Part shown: one piece after another, positions 26,979 through 36,409 of the stretch
Numbering within the stretch: position 1 is the stretch's first letter
How the letters are laid out: each line of letters begins with the position of its first letter
Translations under genes and position numbers: made by a program
Source: Streptococcus sp. VT 162
GTDB taxonomy: Bacteria > Bacillota > Bacilli > Lactobacillales > Streptococcaceae
Reading direction: 5' to 3'
NCBI GenBank assembly: GCA_000688775.2
Contig: CP007628.2
Location: forward strand, 806,001-870,000
Length of the DNA stretch: 64,000 nt
The notes under the pieces: model-generated
The model's database searches: none
Told to the model about the DNA's origin: nothing
What the model saw: the letters and a program-made list of their open reading frames with translations, nothing else

Positions 26979-28016
26979 ATGACAAAGAAAATAGTAGCTC
27001 TAGCAGGGGATGGAATAGGTCCAGAAATCATGGAAGCTGGTTTAGCAGTTCTAGAAGTTCTAGCTTCAAAAACAGGTTTTGACTATGAGATAGATAGATG
27101 CCCCTTTGGAGGTGCAGGTATTGATGCTGCGGGGCATCCCTTACCTGATGAAACCCTTAAGGCATGTAGGGAAGCAGATGCTATTCTCCTTGCGGCTATC
27201 GGTAGTCCTCAGTATGATGGAGCATCGGTTCGGCCTGAACAAGGCTTGCTGGCTCTTCGTAAGGAACTCAATCTCTATGCCAATATTCGCCCTGTTAAGA
27301 TTTTTGATAGTCTCAAGCATTTGTCACCTCTCAAACCGGAACGAATTGCTGGTGTAGACTTTGTCGTGGTGCGTGAGTTGACAGGTGGGATTTACTTTGG
27401 GGATCATATCCTTGAAGAGCGCAAAGCGTGTGATATCAACGACTACAGCTATGAGGAAGTAGAGCGAATCATTCGCAAGGCATTTGAAATCGCAAGAAGT
27501 CGCAGAAAAATCGTTACTAGTATCGATAAGCAAAATGTGTTAGCAACGTCGAAACTCTGGCGCAGAGTAGCTGAGGAAGTCGCTCAGGATTTCCCAGATG
27601 TAACCTTGGAACACCAGTTGGTGGACTCAGCTGCCATGCTCATGATTACCAATCCTGCTAAGTTTGATGTCATCGTAACGGAGAATCTCTTCGGAGATAT
27701 TCTATCAGATGAATCAAGCGTTCTATCAGGCACACTTGGCGTCATGCCATCAGCCAGTCATTCTGAAAAAGGTCCAAGCCTCTACGAACCCATTCATGGT
27801 TCAGCACCCGATATTGCAGGTCAAGGAATTGCCAATCCTATCTCTATGATTTTGTCAGTTGCCATGATGTTGAGAGACAGCTTTGGACGTTATGAGGATG
27901 CGGAACGTATCAAACGTGCTGTTGAAGCTAGTTTAGCGGCTGGCATTTTAACAAGAGATATAGGAGGACAGGCTTCGACCAGGGAAATGACAGAAGCCAT
28001 CATTGAAAGATTATGA
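26979..28016 (+). CDS. leuB: 3-isopropylmalate dehydrogenase
   Basis: 345 residues. NAD-dependent oxidative decarboxylation of 3-isopropylmalate. Begins KKIVALAGDGIGPEI; the NAD/metal motif NLFGDILSDESSVLSGTLGVMPSAS is complete, and RELTGGIYFG is present. AAAGGAGAAGG precedes the ATG. Its stop overlaps the next gene (ATGA). Confidence 0.96.
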   Translation: MTKKIVALAGDGIGPEIMEAGLAVLEVLASKTGFDYEIDRCPFGGAGIDAAGHPLPDETLKACREADAILLAAIGSPQYDGASVRPEQGLLALRKELNLYANIRPVKIFDSLKHLSPLKPERIAGVDFVVVRELTGGIYFGDHILEERKACDINDYSYEEVERIIRKAFEIARSRRKIVTSIDKQNVLATSKLWRRVAEEVAQDFPDVTLEHQLVDSAAMLMITNPAKFDVIVTENLFGDILSDESSVLSGTLGVMPSASHSEKGPSLYEPIHGSAPDIAGQGIANPISMILSVAMMLRDSFGRYEDAERIKRAVEASLAAGILTRDIGGQASTREMTEAIIERL

Positions 28017-28282
28017 AGATAAATGAAGGAATCATGCTTGCCCTCTTGATTTGGAATTTGCTGATTTTCTTGATTTATGGCATTGACAAATCCAAGGCAA
28101 GAAGAGGTGCTTGGCGCGTCCCAGAGAAAATCTTACTCATTTTAGCCCTTACTTGTGGTGGTTTTGGTGCCTGGTTGGCAGGAATCACCTTTCACCACAA
28201 GACTAGAAAATGGTATTTTAAAACGGTTTGGTTTCTCGGGATGGTGACCACACTAGTAGCCTTATATTTTATTTGGAGGTAA
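28013..28282 (+). CDS. DUF1294 small membrane protein embedded in the leu operon
   Basis: 89 residues with hydrophobic segments at about 6-24, 40-60 and 68-88, joined by basic loops. The DUF1294 signature is visible: YGIDKSKARRGAWRVPEKILL and GGFGAWLAG. It overlaps leuB by 4 bases and ends 3 bases before leuC, so it is an integral member of the operon. Function unknown; a role in leucine synthesis is not implied by the fold. Confidence 0.85.
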   Translation: MKINEGIMLALLIWNLLIFLIYGIDKSKARRGAWRVPEKILLILALTCGGFGAWLAGITFHHKTRKWYFKTVWFLGMVTTLVALYFIWR

Positions 28283-28285
28283 TGG

Positions 28286-29668
28286 ATGGCAGGAAAATCG
28301 ATTTTTGATAAATTATGGGACCGCCATGTCATCACAGGAGAAGAAGGACAACCCCAACTCATGTATGTGGATCAGCACTATATTCATGAAGTGACCAGTC
28401 CCCAAGCTTTTCAAGGATTACGAGATGCGGGGCGCAGATTGAGACGGCCAGACTTGACATTTGGAACCTTTGACCACAATGTACCAACTGTCAATATCTA
28501 CGATATTCGAGATGTTATTTCTAAGGCTCAAATTGATAAGCTCGCTGAAAATGTTGAGGAGTTTGGGATTGAACATGCTGCTCACGGTTCTGAAAAGCAG
28601 GGAATCGTTCACATGGTAGGTCCAGAAACAGGACGGACGCAACCAGGAAAATTCATCGTCTGTGGAGATAGCCACACAGCTACTCACGGAGCTTTCGGAG
28701 CTATCGCTTTTGGGATTGGAACCAGTGAGGTCGAGCATGTCTTTGCTACCCAGACCCTCTGGCAAGTTAAACCTAAGAAAATGTTGGTAGAATTCACTGG
28801 TGTTCCTCAAAAAGGAGTTTATTCTAAGGATTACATCCTCGCCTTAATTGCCAAGTACGGCGTTGCCTGTGGTGTAGGCTATGTGGTGGAATATCGTGGG
28901 CAAGCGATTGATGCACTGACCATGGAAGAGCGAATGACCATTTGCAATATGTCCATCGAGTTTGGCTCCAAGATGGGAATCATGAATCCAGATCAGACGA
29001 CTTATGACTATCTCAAGGGACGGGAATGCGTTCCAGAAGATTTCGAGGAGGCGGTGGCTGATTGGAAAACCCTTGTCAGTGATGAGGATGCTGTCTATGA
29101 TAAGGTTATCCGGATGGATGTCTCAGACTTGGCTCCTATGGTGACCTGGGGAACCAATCCTGCTATGGGCGTTGACTTTGACAGTAGCTTCCCAGAAATT
29201 AAGGATATGAATGATGAACGAGCTTATCATTACATGAACTTGGAGCCTGGCCAAAAGCCAGAGGACATTGAACTAGGCTATATCTTTATCGGGTCTTGTA
29301 CCAATGCTCGGCTCAGTGACTTACAGCTGGCTGCGCGATTTGTCAAAGGGAAGAAGATTGCTCCCAATCTAACAGCAATCGTAGTACCAGGTTCTCGTCC
29401 TGTCAAACGAGCTGCGGAGAAGTTGGGCTTGGATAAGGTTTTCTTAGATGCTGGCTTTGAGTGGCGAGACCCAGGTTGCTCTATGTGCCTAGGGATGAAT
29501 CCGGACAAGGTACCTGATGGCGTTCACTGTGCTTCAACCAGTAACCGCAACTTTGAAGATAGACAGGGATTTGGCGCTAAAACCCATCTCTGCAGTCCAG
29601 CTATGGCAGCGGCGGCAGCTATTGCAGGGCGTTTCGTAGATGTTCGGCAAATGCCAGAGGCCCAGTAA
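28286..29668 (+). CDS. leuC: 3-isopropylmalate dehydratase large subunit
   Basis: 460 residues. Aconitase-family 4Fe-4S enzyme that isomerises 2- to 3-isopropylmalate with Leu[21 protein letters not shown], and cluster cysteines in [12 protein letters not shown] and [16 protein letters not shown] lies just upstream. 9 bases separate it from leuD. Confidence 0.96.
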   Translation: MAGKSIFDKLWDRHVITGEEGQPQLMYVDQHYIHEVTSPQAFQGLRDAGRRLRRPDLTFGTFDHNVPTVNIYDIRDVISKAQIDKLAENVEEFGIEHAAHGSEKQGIVHMVGPETGRTQPGKFIVCGDSHTATHGAFGAIAFGIGTSEVEHVFATQTLWQVKPKKMLVEFTGVPQKGVYSKDYILALIAKYGVACGVGYVVEYRGQAIDALTMEERMTICNMSIEFGSKMGIMNPDQTTYDYLKGRECVPEDFEEAVADWKTLVSDEDAVYDKVIRMDVSDLAPMVTWGTNPAMGVDFDSSFPEIKDMNDERAYHYMNLEPGQKPEDIELGYIFIGSCTNARLSDLQLAARFVKGKKIAPNLTAIVVPGSRPVKRAAEKLGLDKVFLDAGFEWRDPGCSMCLGMNPDKVPDGVHCASTSNRNFEDRQGFGAKTHLCSPAMAAAAAIAGRFVDVRQMPEAQ

Positions 29669-29677
29669 GGAGGGGAT

Positions 29678-30271
29678 ATGGAGAAATTTACAGTTTATAC
29701 GGGAACGACCGTTCCTCTCATGAATGATAACATTGACACCGACCAAATCCTTCCCAAGCAGTTTCTCAAATTAATTGATAAGAAAGGCTTTGGTAAGTAC
29801 CTCATGTATGCTTGGCGTTATCTGGACGATAACTACACAGAGGATCCAGACTTTGTCTTTAACCGACCTGAATACCGAAAAGCCAGTATCCTCATCTCAG
29901 GGGATAACTTTGGGGCAGGTTCTTCGAGAGAACACGCAGCTTGGGCTCTAGCCGACTATGGTTTTAAGGTTGTGATTGCAGGATCTTTCGGGGACATTCA
30001 TTACAATAATGAACTCAATAATGGCATGTTGCCCATTGTTCAGCCTAGAGAGGTTAGAGAGAAACTAGCCCAACTCAAACCGACCGACCAGGTAACTGTG
30101 GACTTGGAACAACAAAAAATCATCTCACCAGTTGGAGAATTCACTTTCGAAATTGATAGAGAATGGAAACACAAGCTTTTAAATGGTTTGGATGATATCG
30201 GAATTACTTTGCAGTATGAAGATTTGATTGCAGCCTATGAAAAACAACGACCGGCCTACTGGCAGGATTAG
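29678..30271 (+). CDS. leuD: 3-isopropylmalate dehydratase small subunit
   Basis: 197 residues. Swivel-domain partner of Leu[15 protein letters not shown], then [17 protein letters not shown], the expected substrate-binding loop. AAGGAGGGG upstream. Last biosynthetic gene of the operon. Confidence 0.96.
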   Translation: MEKFTVYTGTTVPLMNDNIDTDQILPKQFLKLIDKKGFGKYLMYAWRYLDDNYTEDPDFVFNRPEYRKASILISGDNFGAGSSREHAAWALADYGFKVVIAGSFGDIHYNNELNNGMLPIVQPREVREKLAQLKPTDQVTVDLEQQKIISPVGEFTFEIDREWKHKLLNGLDDIGITLQYEDLIAAYEKQRPAYWQD

Positions 30272-30297
30272 AAAAATAGAAAAGGAAATATAGAACT

Positions 30298-31077
30298 ATG
30301 ACAAAACACATTCAATGGAACGGAACACTTTCACAAGAAGGCTATGACATTTTAAAAGGTGAGGGCGGGTGCATTGTTTGCCCTACAAAAGTTGGTTACA
30401 TTATCATGACTAGCGATAAGGCAGGTCTTGAACGCAAGTTTGAAGCCAAAGAGCGTAACCGTAACAAACCAGGTGTTGTACTTTGTGGTAGCATGGATGA
30501 GCTTCGCGCTTTAGCACAACTCAATCCAGAAATTGAAGCCTTCTACCAAAAACATTGGGACGAAGACATTCTCCTCGGTTGTATCCTTCCATGGAAACCA
30601 GAAGCTTTTGAAAAACTCAAAGCATACGGTGATGGCCGTGAGGAGCTCATGACAGACGTTCGTGGTACTAGCTGTTTTGTCATCAAGTTTGGTAAAGCTG
30701 GTGAACAATTGGCTGCTAAACTTTGGGAAGAAGGTAAAATGGTCTATGCCTCATCAGCCAACCCATCTGGAAAAGGAAATCGTGGTAAGGTAGAAGGAAT
30801 CGGAGAACGTATCGAAGGAGCAGTGGACCTTGTCATCGAAGCAGACGACTATGTGGCATCCATCCAACCGGACAAAACAATCGAAACTCGCTACGAGCAA
30901 GGTGTGATGGTGTCTATGGTCGATAAAGACGGAAAACTCATCCCAGAACAAGGAGGAGCCCGTTCAATCTCACCAGCGCCAGTTGTTATCCGCAAAGGGC
31001 TTGACATTGATAAAATCATGATGCATTTGTCAGATACCTTTAACTCATGGGACTACCGTCAGGGAGAGTATTACTAA
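30298..31077 (+). CDS. Sua5/YciO/YrdC-family protein
   Basis: 259 residues. YrdC-like pattern: PTKVGYIIM near residue 30, KERNRNKP (about 52-59), and SSANPSGKGNRGKVEGIGERI in place of the usual TSANxSG motif. Some family members make threonylcarbamoyl-AMP for tRNA t6A. This one lacks the canonical N-terminal signature and has a long divergent C-terminus, so it may not be the essential TsaC. It sits 26 bases behind leuD with AAAGGAAA and no separate promoter, so it probably shares the leu transcript. A strong terminator follows. Confidence 0.75.
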   Translation: MTKHIQWNGTLSQEGYDILKGEGGCIVCPTKVGYIIMTSDKAGLERKFEAKERNRNKPGVVLCGSMDELRALAQLNPEIEAFYQKHWDEDILLGCILPWKPEAFEKLKAYGDGREELMTDVRGTSCFVIKFGKAGEQLAAKLWEEGKMVYASSANPSGKGNRGKVEGIGERIEGAVDLVIEADDYVASIQPDKTIETRYEQGVMVSMVDKDGKLIPEQGGARSISPAPVVIRKGLDIDKIMMHLSDTFNSWDYRQGEYY

Positions 31078-31089
31078 GATAAAAAAAGA

Positions 31090-31137
31090 AGTCTAGTGTT
31101 AAGAGTCATTGAAGCTCCTAACGCTGGGCTTTTTTTA
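31090..31137 (+). terminator. Long-stem terminator ending the leu/YrdC transcript
   Basis: 16-position stem (31090-31105 with 31115-31130) with one A-C mismatch and several G-T pairs, 9-base loop, then seven T residues. Confidence 0.85.
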
Positions 31138-31232
31138 GAAGTTCTTTTCTTTTTCTATAGGATATGATATGCTATAGATGAACTATATATTAATAGAACT
31201 TACTTGTGAAAGTAAATTAAAGGAGTATTCAA

Positions 31233-32948
31233 ATGAACAGTGAGCAAAATAACTATTTTTTTGTTGGTACAAAATTTGGTGATGATGATTATCTTGAATA
31301 TTTTATGAAAGAAGGAAAGTGGGAATTAGGATGGCATAATAACGAGGAAAATAAACAGTATCAAAGAATGTTAAAGTTGTTTAATAAAATTAAACCAGGT
31401 GACGTTTTATTTGCTAAATCTACATATGTCAAAAAGAAGAATTTACCTTTTGTAAAGAAAGATGATTTAAAGGTTTCTGTGATGAAAATTCGTGGAATGG
31501 CGACTGTTAAAGAGGTTTTAGATGATGGGCATACCATTATTGTTGCTTGGAAAAAAGAGTATATAGAGAGGGAGTGGTTTTTCTTTACGGGGCAAGAAAC
31601 AATATGGTTTCCATCAGATATTAAGTATCGAACTAAAGAGACTAACCAGTTAATAAAATTTGCAGCAAGTGATGAAATCATAATTCAAGACTATGACTAT
31701 TTTTTGAATCATCCTAATTGGAAAAAGTATAAAAAATTAGAAAGTGAAACTATGTTAAGGAATGATTTTTTATTTAATTATAGTGGTATATTAAAAAAAT
31801 CCAAAAACCTCATCCTCCGTGGTGCACCTGGCACAGGAAAAACTTATCTTGCTAAAGAAATTGCTAAAGAATTAACGGGTGGCAACGAAGACCAAATCGG
31901 ATTTGTACAATTTCATCCATCCTATGATTATACTGATTTTGTAGAGGGGTTGAGACCTGTATCAAATGGTGATGGAGCTATCGAGTTTAAGCTAGAAGAT
32001 GGTATTTTTAAGAAGTTTTGCCAGAAGGCTAAAGAAGCTCAGAAAACTGGAGGCCAAGATAATTTTGAGGAAGCGTGGGATCTTTATCTTGAATATGTAA
32101 ATAGCAGAGATGAAAAAGAATATTTGACAGAATTTTCCTATCTCACAGTAAATAGTAGAAATAATTTTAATATCAATTATGAAACTAAAGCCCAAGGAAC
32201 TTGCTTAACAAAATCTTATGTTTATGAACTCTATAAAGATGAAAAATATCTGAAACAGCCTTATTATCGTAATCAAGGAAAAAAAGTCCTAGAAACATTG
32301 AGAAAGAGATTTGGTTTGAAAGACTATGTTTCCCCAACAGAAATTGATACTGATAAGAAATTCGTCTTCATCATCGATGAAATCAATCGTGGAGAGATTT
32401 CAAAGATTTTTGGTGAACTCTTTTTCTCTATTGACCCTGGTTATCGTGGTGAAAAGGGAAGTGTTTCTACCCAATATGCTAATTTACATGAGACTGATGA
32501 CAAGTTTTATATTCCTGAGAATGTCTACATCATCGGAACAATGAATGATATTGACCGTTCAGTAGATACCTTTGATTTTGCTATGCGTCGTCGTTTCCGT
32601 TTTGTTGAAGTTACTGCCGAGAGTCAAGTTGGTATGCTTGATGACGTGCTTGGTGATAAAGCCGAAGAAGCAAAAACTCGTCTAAGAAACTTGAATGCTG
32701 CTATCGAAAACGTTCAAGAGCTAAATAGTCATTATCATATCGGACCAAGTTATTTCCTTAAGTTGCAGGATGTGGATTTTGACTATGAGTTACTCTGGTC
32801 TGATTACCTCAAACCTCTATTGGAAGATTACTTACGTGGTTCTTATGAGGAGGCCGAAACTCTGGATACATTGAAAAAAGCATTTGATCTGACAAATAAC
32901 GAGCAAACAGTTCAGCAAGATACTGGTGATAATGATGCGTATAACTGA
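31233..32948 (+). CDS. mcrB: McrB-type GTPase of a type IV (methyl-directed) restriction system
   Basis: 571 residues. The N-terminal 170 residues (NYFFVGTKF, WELGWHNN, IKPGDVLFAKS) look like an EVE/PUA-like modified-base reader. The AAA+ motor follows: Walker A ILRGAPGTGKTY (194-205), the McrB-type VFIIDEINRGEISKIFGEL, and sensor-region IIGTMNDIDRSVDTFDFAMRRRF. In McrBC, GTP hydrolysis by McrB rings drives translocation on DNA with modified cytosines. Which base the N-domain reads is unknown. A weak extended -10 (TGCTATAGA, 31173-31178) is upstream. AT-richer than the leu operon before it. Confidence 0.88.
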   Translation: MNSEQNNYFFVGTKFGDDDYLEYFMKEGKWELGWHNNEENKQYQRMLKLFNKIKPGDVLFAKSTYVKKKNLPFVKKDDLKVSVMKIRGMATVKEVLDDGHTIIVAWKKEYIEREWFFFTGQETIWFPSDIKYRTKETNQLIKFAASDEIIIQDYDYFLNHPNWKKYKKLESETMLRNDFLFNYSGILKKSKNLILRGAPGTGKTYLAKEIAKELTGGNEDQIGFVQFHPSYDYTDFVEGLRPVSNGDGAIEFKLEDGIFKKFCQKAKEAQKTGGQDNFEEAWDLYLEYVNSRDEKEYLTEFSYLTVNSRNNFNINYETKAQGTCLTKSYVYELYKDEKYLKQPYYRNQGKKVLETLRKRFGLKDYVSPTEIDTDKKFVFIIDEINRGEISKIFGELFFSIDPGYRGEKGSVSTQYANLHETDDKFYIPENVYIIGTMNDIDRSVDTFDFAMRRRFRFVEVTAESQVGMLDDVLGDKAEEAKTRLRNLNAAIENVQELNSHYHIGPSYFLKLQDVDFDYELLWSDYLKPLLEDYLRGSYEEAETLDTLKKAFDLTNNEQTVQQDTGDNDAYN

Positions 32949-34239
32949 TAATCAGCATAAAATTGCTAAAGAAGACTTTGTAGCAGAATATCCCAAACTA
33001 AGTCAAGCGCTTCTTGATAGAACACTGGATAACCTTTCTCGAGAGGACCGTATCTTTATTTTCCCGAATGATTTGATAAATTCTCTTGATTTAGATAAGG
33101 ACCAAAAGATTTTGGAAACAGTTAATCAGGAAATCAAGACAGGAAACGTGATTGGTTTTCTTGGATATGGTCAGGAAAGATTAACGATTGCCTCTCGTTT
33201 TTCTGATGAAAGTAACGACCATTTTTTGCATTATCTCTTACAAAAGGTTCTCAATATCAATCTGACTAGTTTGGATGTCGGTCTATCTCTAGAGGATAAA
33301 CTCTATCAGCTTTTGATTTACCTCTTTCCCAAGTATTTACAAGCTGCTCTCAGAAAAGGTCTTTATAAGGAATACCAGAGATTTTCTCATAACGACAGTC
33401 ATGTAAAGGGAGCCGTTGATGTAGGAAATCATCTTAAGAAAAATCTTCCTTTTACGGGAAATATTGCCTATACAACAAGAGAGTTTACCTATGATAATCC
33501 ACTCATGCAGTTGATTCGGCATACGATTGAGTACATAAAGATTCAAAAAAGTTTTGGAGCACTACTTGATAGTAATCGTGAAAATATAACTGAAATTACT
33601 CGTGCAACTCCAGCTTATAAACTAGCTGATCGTGCTAAGATTATCAGAATGAATAAAATCAAACCCATCCGACACGCCTACTTCAGAGAGTACAGAAAGT
33701 TACAGGAACTCTGCTTGATGATTCTGAGTAGAGAAAAGCATGGTCTTGGCCCTCAATCTCAAAGGGTACATGGTATTCTCTTTGATGTTGCCTGGCTTTG
33801 GGAAGAGTATGTTCACAGCTTGTTGCCAAAAGGTTTCATCCATCCACGAAATAAAGATAAGACGGACGGAATTTCAGTATTTTCTGTTGGGAAACGAAAG
33901 GTATATCCAGATTTTTATGACAGAGAACGAAAGATTGTTCTAGATGCAAAATATAAGAAACTGGAGTTCACTGAAAAAGGGATTAACCGTGAGGACTTGT
34001 TCCAATTGATCTCCTATTCTTATATCTTAAAATCTGAGAAAGCTGGACTGATTTTTCCTAGTATGGAGCAGTCAGTAAATAGTGAAATAGGAAAACTAGC
34101 TGGCTATGGATCTCAATTGAAGAAGTGGTCTATCCAAATCCCTCAGAATGCCTCATCCTATAGTGCATTTTGTAAAATGATGGAAAACTCCGCAGAAATT
34201 TTTAAAGCGATTATTGATGAAGAAGTGGGGAGAAAATAA
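32935..34239 (+). CDS. mcrC: McrC-type nuclease subunit
   Basis: 434 residues from ATG 32935, chosen because GGTG stands six bases upstream; a GTG (32926) and an ATG (32932) are also in frame. It overlaps the end of mcrB by 14 bases. The N-terminal part resembles the McrC stalk. The C-terminal PD-(D/E)XK nuclease core reads YPDFYDRERKIVLDAKYK, with Asp near residue 323 and Asp-x-Lys about 13 residues on. McrC stimulates McrB and cuts DNA between modified sites. Confidence 0.87.
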   Translation: MRITDNQHKIAKEDFVAEYPKLSQALLDRTLDNLSREDRIFIFPNDLINSLDLDKDQKILETVNQEIKTGNVIGFLGYGQERLTIASRFSDESNDHFLHYLLQKVLNINLTSLDVGLSLEDKLYQLLIYLFPKYLQAALRKGLYKEYQRFSHNDSHVKGAVDVGNHLKKNLPFTGNIAYTTREFTYDNPLMQLIRHTIEYIKIQKSFGALLDSNRENITEITRATPAYKLADRAKIIRMNKIKPIRHAYFREYRKLQELCLMILSREKHGLGPQSQRVHGILFDVAWLWEEYVHSLLPKGFIHPRNKDKTDGISVFSVGKRKVYPDFYDRERKIVLDAKYKKLEFTEKGINREDLFQLISYSYILKSEKAGLIFPSMEQSVNSEIGKLAGYGSQLKKWSIQIPQNASSYSAFCKMMENSAEIFKAIIDEEVGRK

Positions 34240-34305
34240 TCTCTTCACTTTTTTGATATTTATATAAGCAATTTCCGAACAATATAGTTTGATTATTAAA
34301 AATAT

Positions 34306-34334
34306 TTGACAAAAACTGTACTTTGGTTTATAAT
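34306..34334 (+). promoter_or_regulatory. guaC promoter
   Basis: Perfect hexamers: TTGACA (34306-34311), 17-bp spacer, TATAAT (34329-34334). Confidence 0.88.
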
Positions 34335-34340
34335 TAATCA

Positions 34341-34412
34341 AGGAAACGTCGGAAAAAGGCGTAGAGATGCGCAAGCATAGGTAGGTCATTACAAAAGAAA
34401 CGAGACATCGAT
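34341..34412 (+). promoter_or_regulatory. Structured 5' leader of guaC
   Basis: About 70 bases of leader hold two hairpins: ACGTC / GGCGT with a 7-base A-rich loop (34346-34362), and ATGC-GCAA-GCAT with a GNRA tetraloop (34367-34378). The ribosome binding region is weak. It matches no riboswitch class I can name; purine control would make sense for GMP reductase but is a guess. Confidence 0.4.
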
Positions 34413-35399
34413 ATGTTAAATGAATTTCCAATTTTTGATTACGAAGATATTCAGTTGATCCCAAATAAATGTGTCATTAAAAGCCGTGCAGAAGCAGACA
34501 CGAGTGTCACACTTGGAAATCACACTTTCAAACTACCTGTTGTACCAGCAAATATGCAGACGATTTTGGATGAGAACGTAGCAGAGCAACTTGCTAAAGG
34601 CGGTTACTTTTACATTATGCATCGTTTTGATGAGGCTGGGCGCATTCCTTTTATCAAACGCATGCACGATCAAGGGCTCATTGCTTCCATTTCAGTCGGT
34701 GTCAAGGATTACGAGTATGATTTTGTTAGCCGACTCAAGGCTGATGCTCCTGAGTATATTACGATTGATATTGCTCATGGTCATGCGGATAGTGTGATTT
34801 CTATGATTCAACACATCAAGAAAGAATTACCAGATACTTTTGTCATTGCTGGGAATGTGGGAACACCAGAAGCTGTGCGTGAACTGGAAAATGCTGGTGC
34901 GGATGCAACAAAGGTTGGAATCGGTCCTGGTAAGGTTTGTATCACCAAGGTCAAGACTGGTTTTGGTACAGGTGGTTGGCAGTTGGCAGCACTTCGCTGG
35001 TGTGCTAAGGCAGCTCGCAAACCGATCATTGCTGATGGTGGGATTCGTACTCATGGTGATATTGCTAAGTCTATCCGTTTCGGTGCTAGTATGGTTATGA
35101 TTGGTTCCCTCTTTGCAGGACATATCGAAAGCCCAGGAAAGACGATTGAAGTCGATGGGGAACAGTTCAAAGAATACTATGGTTCAGCTTCTCAATATCA
35201 AAAAGGAGCCTATAAAAATGTGGAAGGTAAGCGCATCTTACTGCCTGCTAAAGGGCATTTGCAAGACACCCTTACTGAGATGGAGCAGGACTTGCAAAGT
35301 GCTATTTCCTACGCAGGTGGACGCAAGGTTGCTGACCTCAAACACGTTGATTATGTTATCGTGAAAAACTCTATCTGGAACGGGGATGCATCTCACTAA
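34413..35399 (+). CDS. guaC: GMP reductase
   Basis: 328 residues. NADPH-dependent deamination of GMP to IMP in purine interconversion. IMPDH-family TIM barrel: [12 protein letters not shown] at the start, [20 protein letters not shown] holding the catalytic cysteine, and [19 protein letters not shown]. Length fits the bacterial GuaC2 type. Single gene behind a very strong promoter. Confidence 0.96.
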   Translation: MLNEFPIFDYEDIQLIPNKCVIKSRAEADTSVTLGNHTFKLPVVPANMQTILDENVAEQLAKGGYFYIMHRFDEAGRIPFIKRMHDQGLIASISVGVKDYEYDFVSRLKADAPEYITIDIAHGHADSVISMIQHIKKELPDTFVIAGNVGTPEAVRELENAGADATKVGIGPGKVCITKVKTGFGTGGWQLAALRWCAKAARKPIIADGGIRTHGDIAKSIRFGASMVMIGSLFAGHIESPGKTIEVDGEQFKEYYGSASQYQKGAYKNVEGKRILLPAKGHLQDTLTEMEQDLQSAISYAGGRKVADLKHVDYVIVKNSIWNGDASH

Positions 35400-35426
35400 G
35401 AGACACTTAGTCCACCCATAAAAAAC

Positions 35427-35455
35427 TTGTTATTAGAGCAAATTTCTGTTATAAT
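35427..35455 (+). promoter_or_regulatory. Promoter of the tRNA-Arg gene
   Basis: TTGTTA (35427-35432), 17-bp spacer, TATAAT (35450-35455) with upstream TGT. The tRNA begins 12 bases later. Confidence 0.82.
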
Positions 35456-35466
35456 AAGACAAGTTT

Positions 35467-35538
35467 CCACCCTTAGTGTAATGGATATCACGTAAGATTC
35501 CGGTTCTTGAGATGGGGGTTCGATTCCCTCAGGGTGGA
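35467..35538 (+). tRNA. tRNA-Arg (anticodon CCG)
   Basis: 72 bases folding as a complete cloverleaf. Acceptor CCACCCT / AGGGTGG, a short D-arm, anticodon stem TAAGA / TCTTG with loop TTCCGGT (anticodon CCG, reading CGG), and T-arm GGGGG-TTCGATT-CCCTC. CCA is not encoded, and the discriminator is A. Confidence 0.93.
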
Positions 35539-35554
35539 TGTAAATAGCCTAAGA

Positions 35555-35576
35555 AAGCCTTAAATAAGGCTTTTTT
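35555..35576 (+). terminator. Terminator after tRNA-Arg
   Basis: 7-bp stem AAGCCTT / AAGGCTT, 4-base loop, T tract. Confidence 0.85.
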
Positions 35577-35670
35577 CTTTATACTGTCCCTAAAATTGAA
35601 AATTGTCTTCTAAAAAATGCTCAATTTCCCTCTAGTCCTGTTTTAAAGTGACTCAGGGGGCTTTTTTTGA

Positions 35671-35676
35671 TATAAT
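35671..35676 (+). promoter_or_regulatory. rnc-smc promoter -10
   Basis: Extended -10 TGATATAAT (hexamer 35671-35676), 34 bases before the rnc ATG. No clear -35. Confidence 0.6.
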
Positions 35677-35710
35677 AAGAAGGACTGTTATCAGTTAGAA
35701 AGAGGTTGGT

Positions 35711-36409
35711 ATGAAAGAATTACAAACTGTACTAAAGAAGCGTTTTGCAATCGAATTTGCAGACAAAAACTTACTGGAAACGGCCTTTACTCATACGAGT
35801 TATGCCAATGAGCACCGCCTCTTAAAAATTTCACACAATGAGCGCTTGGAATTTTTAGGAGACGCTGTTCTGCAATTATTGATTTCAGAATATCTGTATA
35901 AAAAATATCCTAAGAAACCAGAGGGAGATTTGTCTAAACTCCGTGCTATGATTGTCCGTGAGGAGAGTTTGGCTGGTTTTGCGCGTGATTGCCAGTTTGA
36001 TCAGTTTATCAAGCTAGGAAAAGGGGAAGAAAAGTCTGGTGGGCGCAATCGTGACACCATTCTTGGAGATGCATTTGAAGCCTTTTTGGGAGCATTGCTT
36101 TTGGACAAGGATGTTGCTAGAGTAAAAGAGTTCATCTATCAGGTCATGATTCCCAAGGTTGAAGCAGGTGACTTTGAAATGATTAAGGATTACAAGACAC
36201 ACCTGCAAGAACTGCTCCAGGTCAATGGAGATGTCGATATTCGTTACCAGGTGACCTCTGAAACGGGACCTGCCCATGATAAGGTTTTTGATGTAGAAGT
36301 TCTGGTTGAGGGCAAGAGTATCGGAAAAGGTCAAGGCCGTTCTAAAAAATTGGCAGAACAAGAGGCCGCCAAAAATGCAGTTGAGAAAGGGCTGGATTCA
36401 TGTATTTAA
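35711..36409 (+). CDS. rnc: Ribonuclease III
   Basis: 232 residues. Cuts double-stranded RNA in rRNA maturation and mRNA turnover. Catalytic signature [22 protein letters not shown] (about residues 40-60), a second acidic motif in [14 protein letters not shown], and a C-terminal dsRBD (about 158-230) ending [16 protein letters not shown]. Overlaps smc by 10 bases. Confidence 0.97.
   Translation: MKELQTVLKKRFAIEFADKNLLETAFTHTSYANEHRLLKISHNERLEFLGDAVLQLLISEYLYKKYPKKPEGDLSKLRAMIVREESLAGFARDCQFDQFIKLGKGEEKSGGRNRDTILGDAFEAFLGALLLDKDVARVKEFIYQVMIPKVEAGDFEMIKDYKTHLQELLQVNGDVDIRYQVTSETGPAHDKVFDVEVLVEGKSIGKGQGRSKKLAEQEAAKNAVEKGLDSCI

Noticed and set aside
35405..35420. tRNA fragment or att site upstream of tRNA-Arg (TCCACCC repeated)
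   Set aside because: Only seven bases are shared with the tRNA acceptor, and no integrase or foreign DNA adjoins the tRNA.
36014..36361. Minus-strand open frames inside rnc, smc, topA, lepA and leu genes
   Set aside because: Shadows of well-identified genes on the other strand, with no start signals or protein-like composition.
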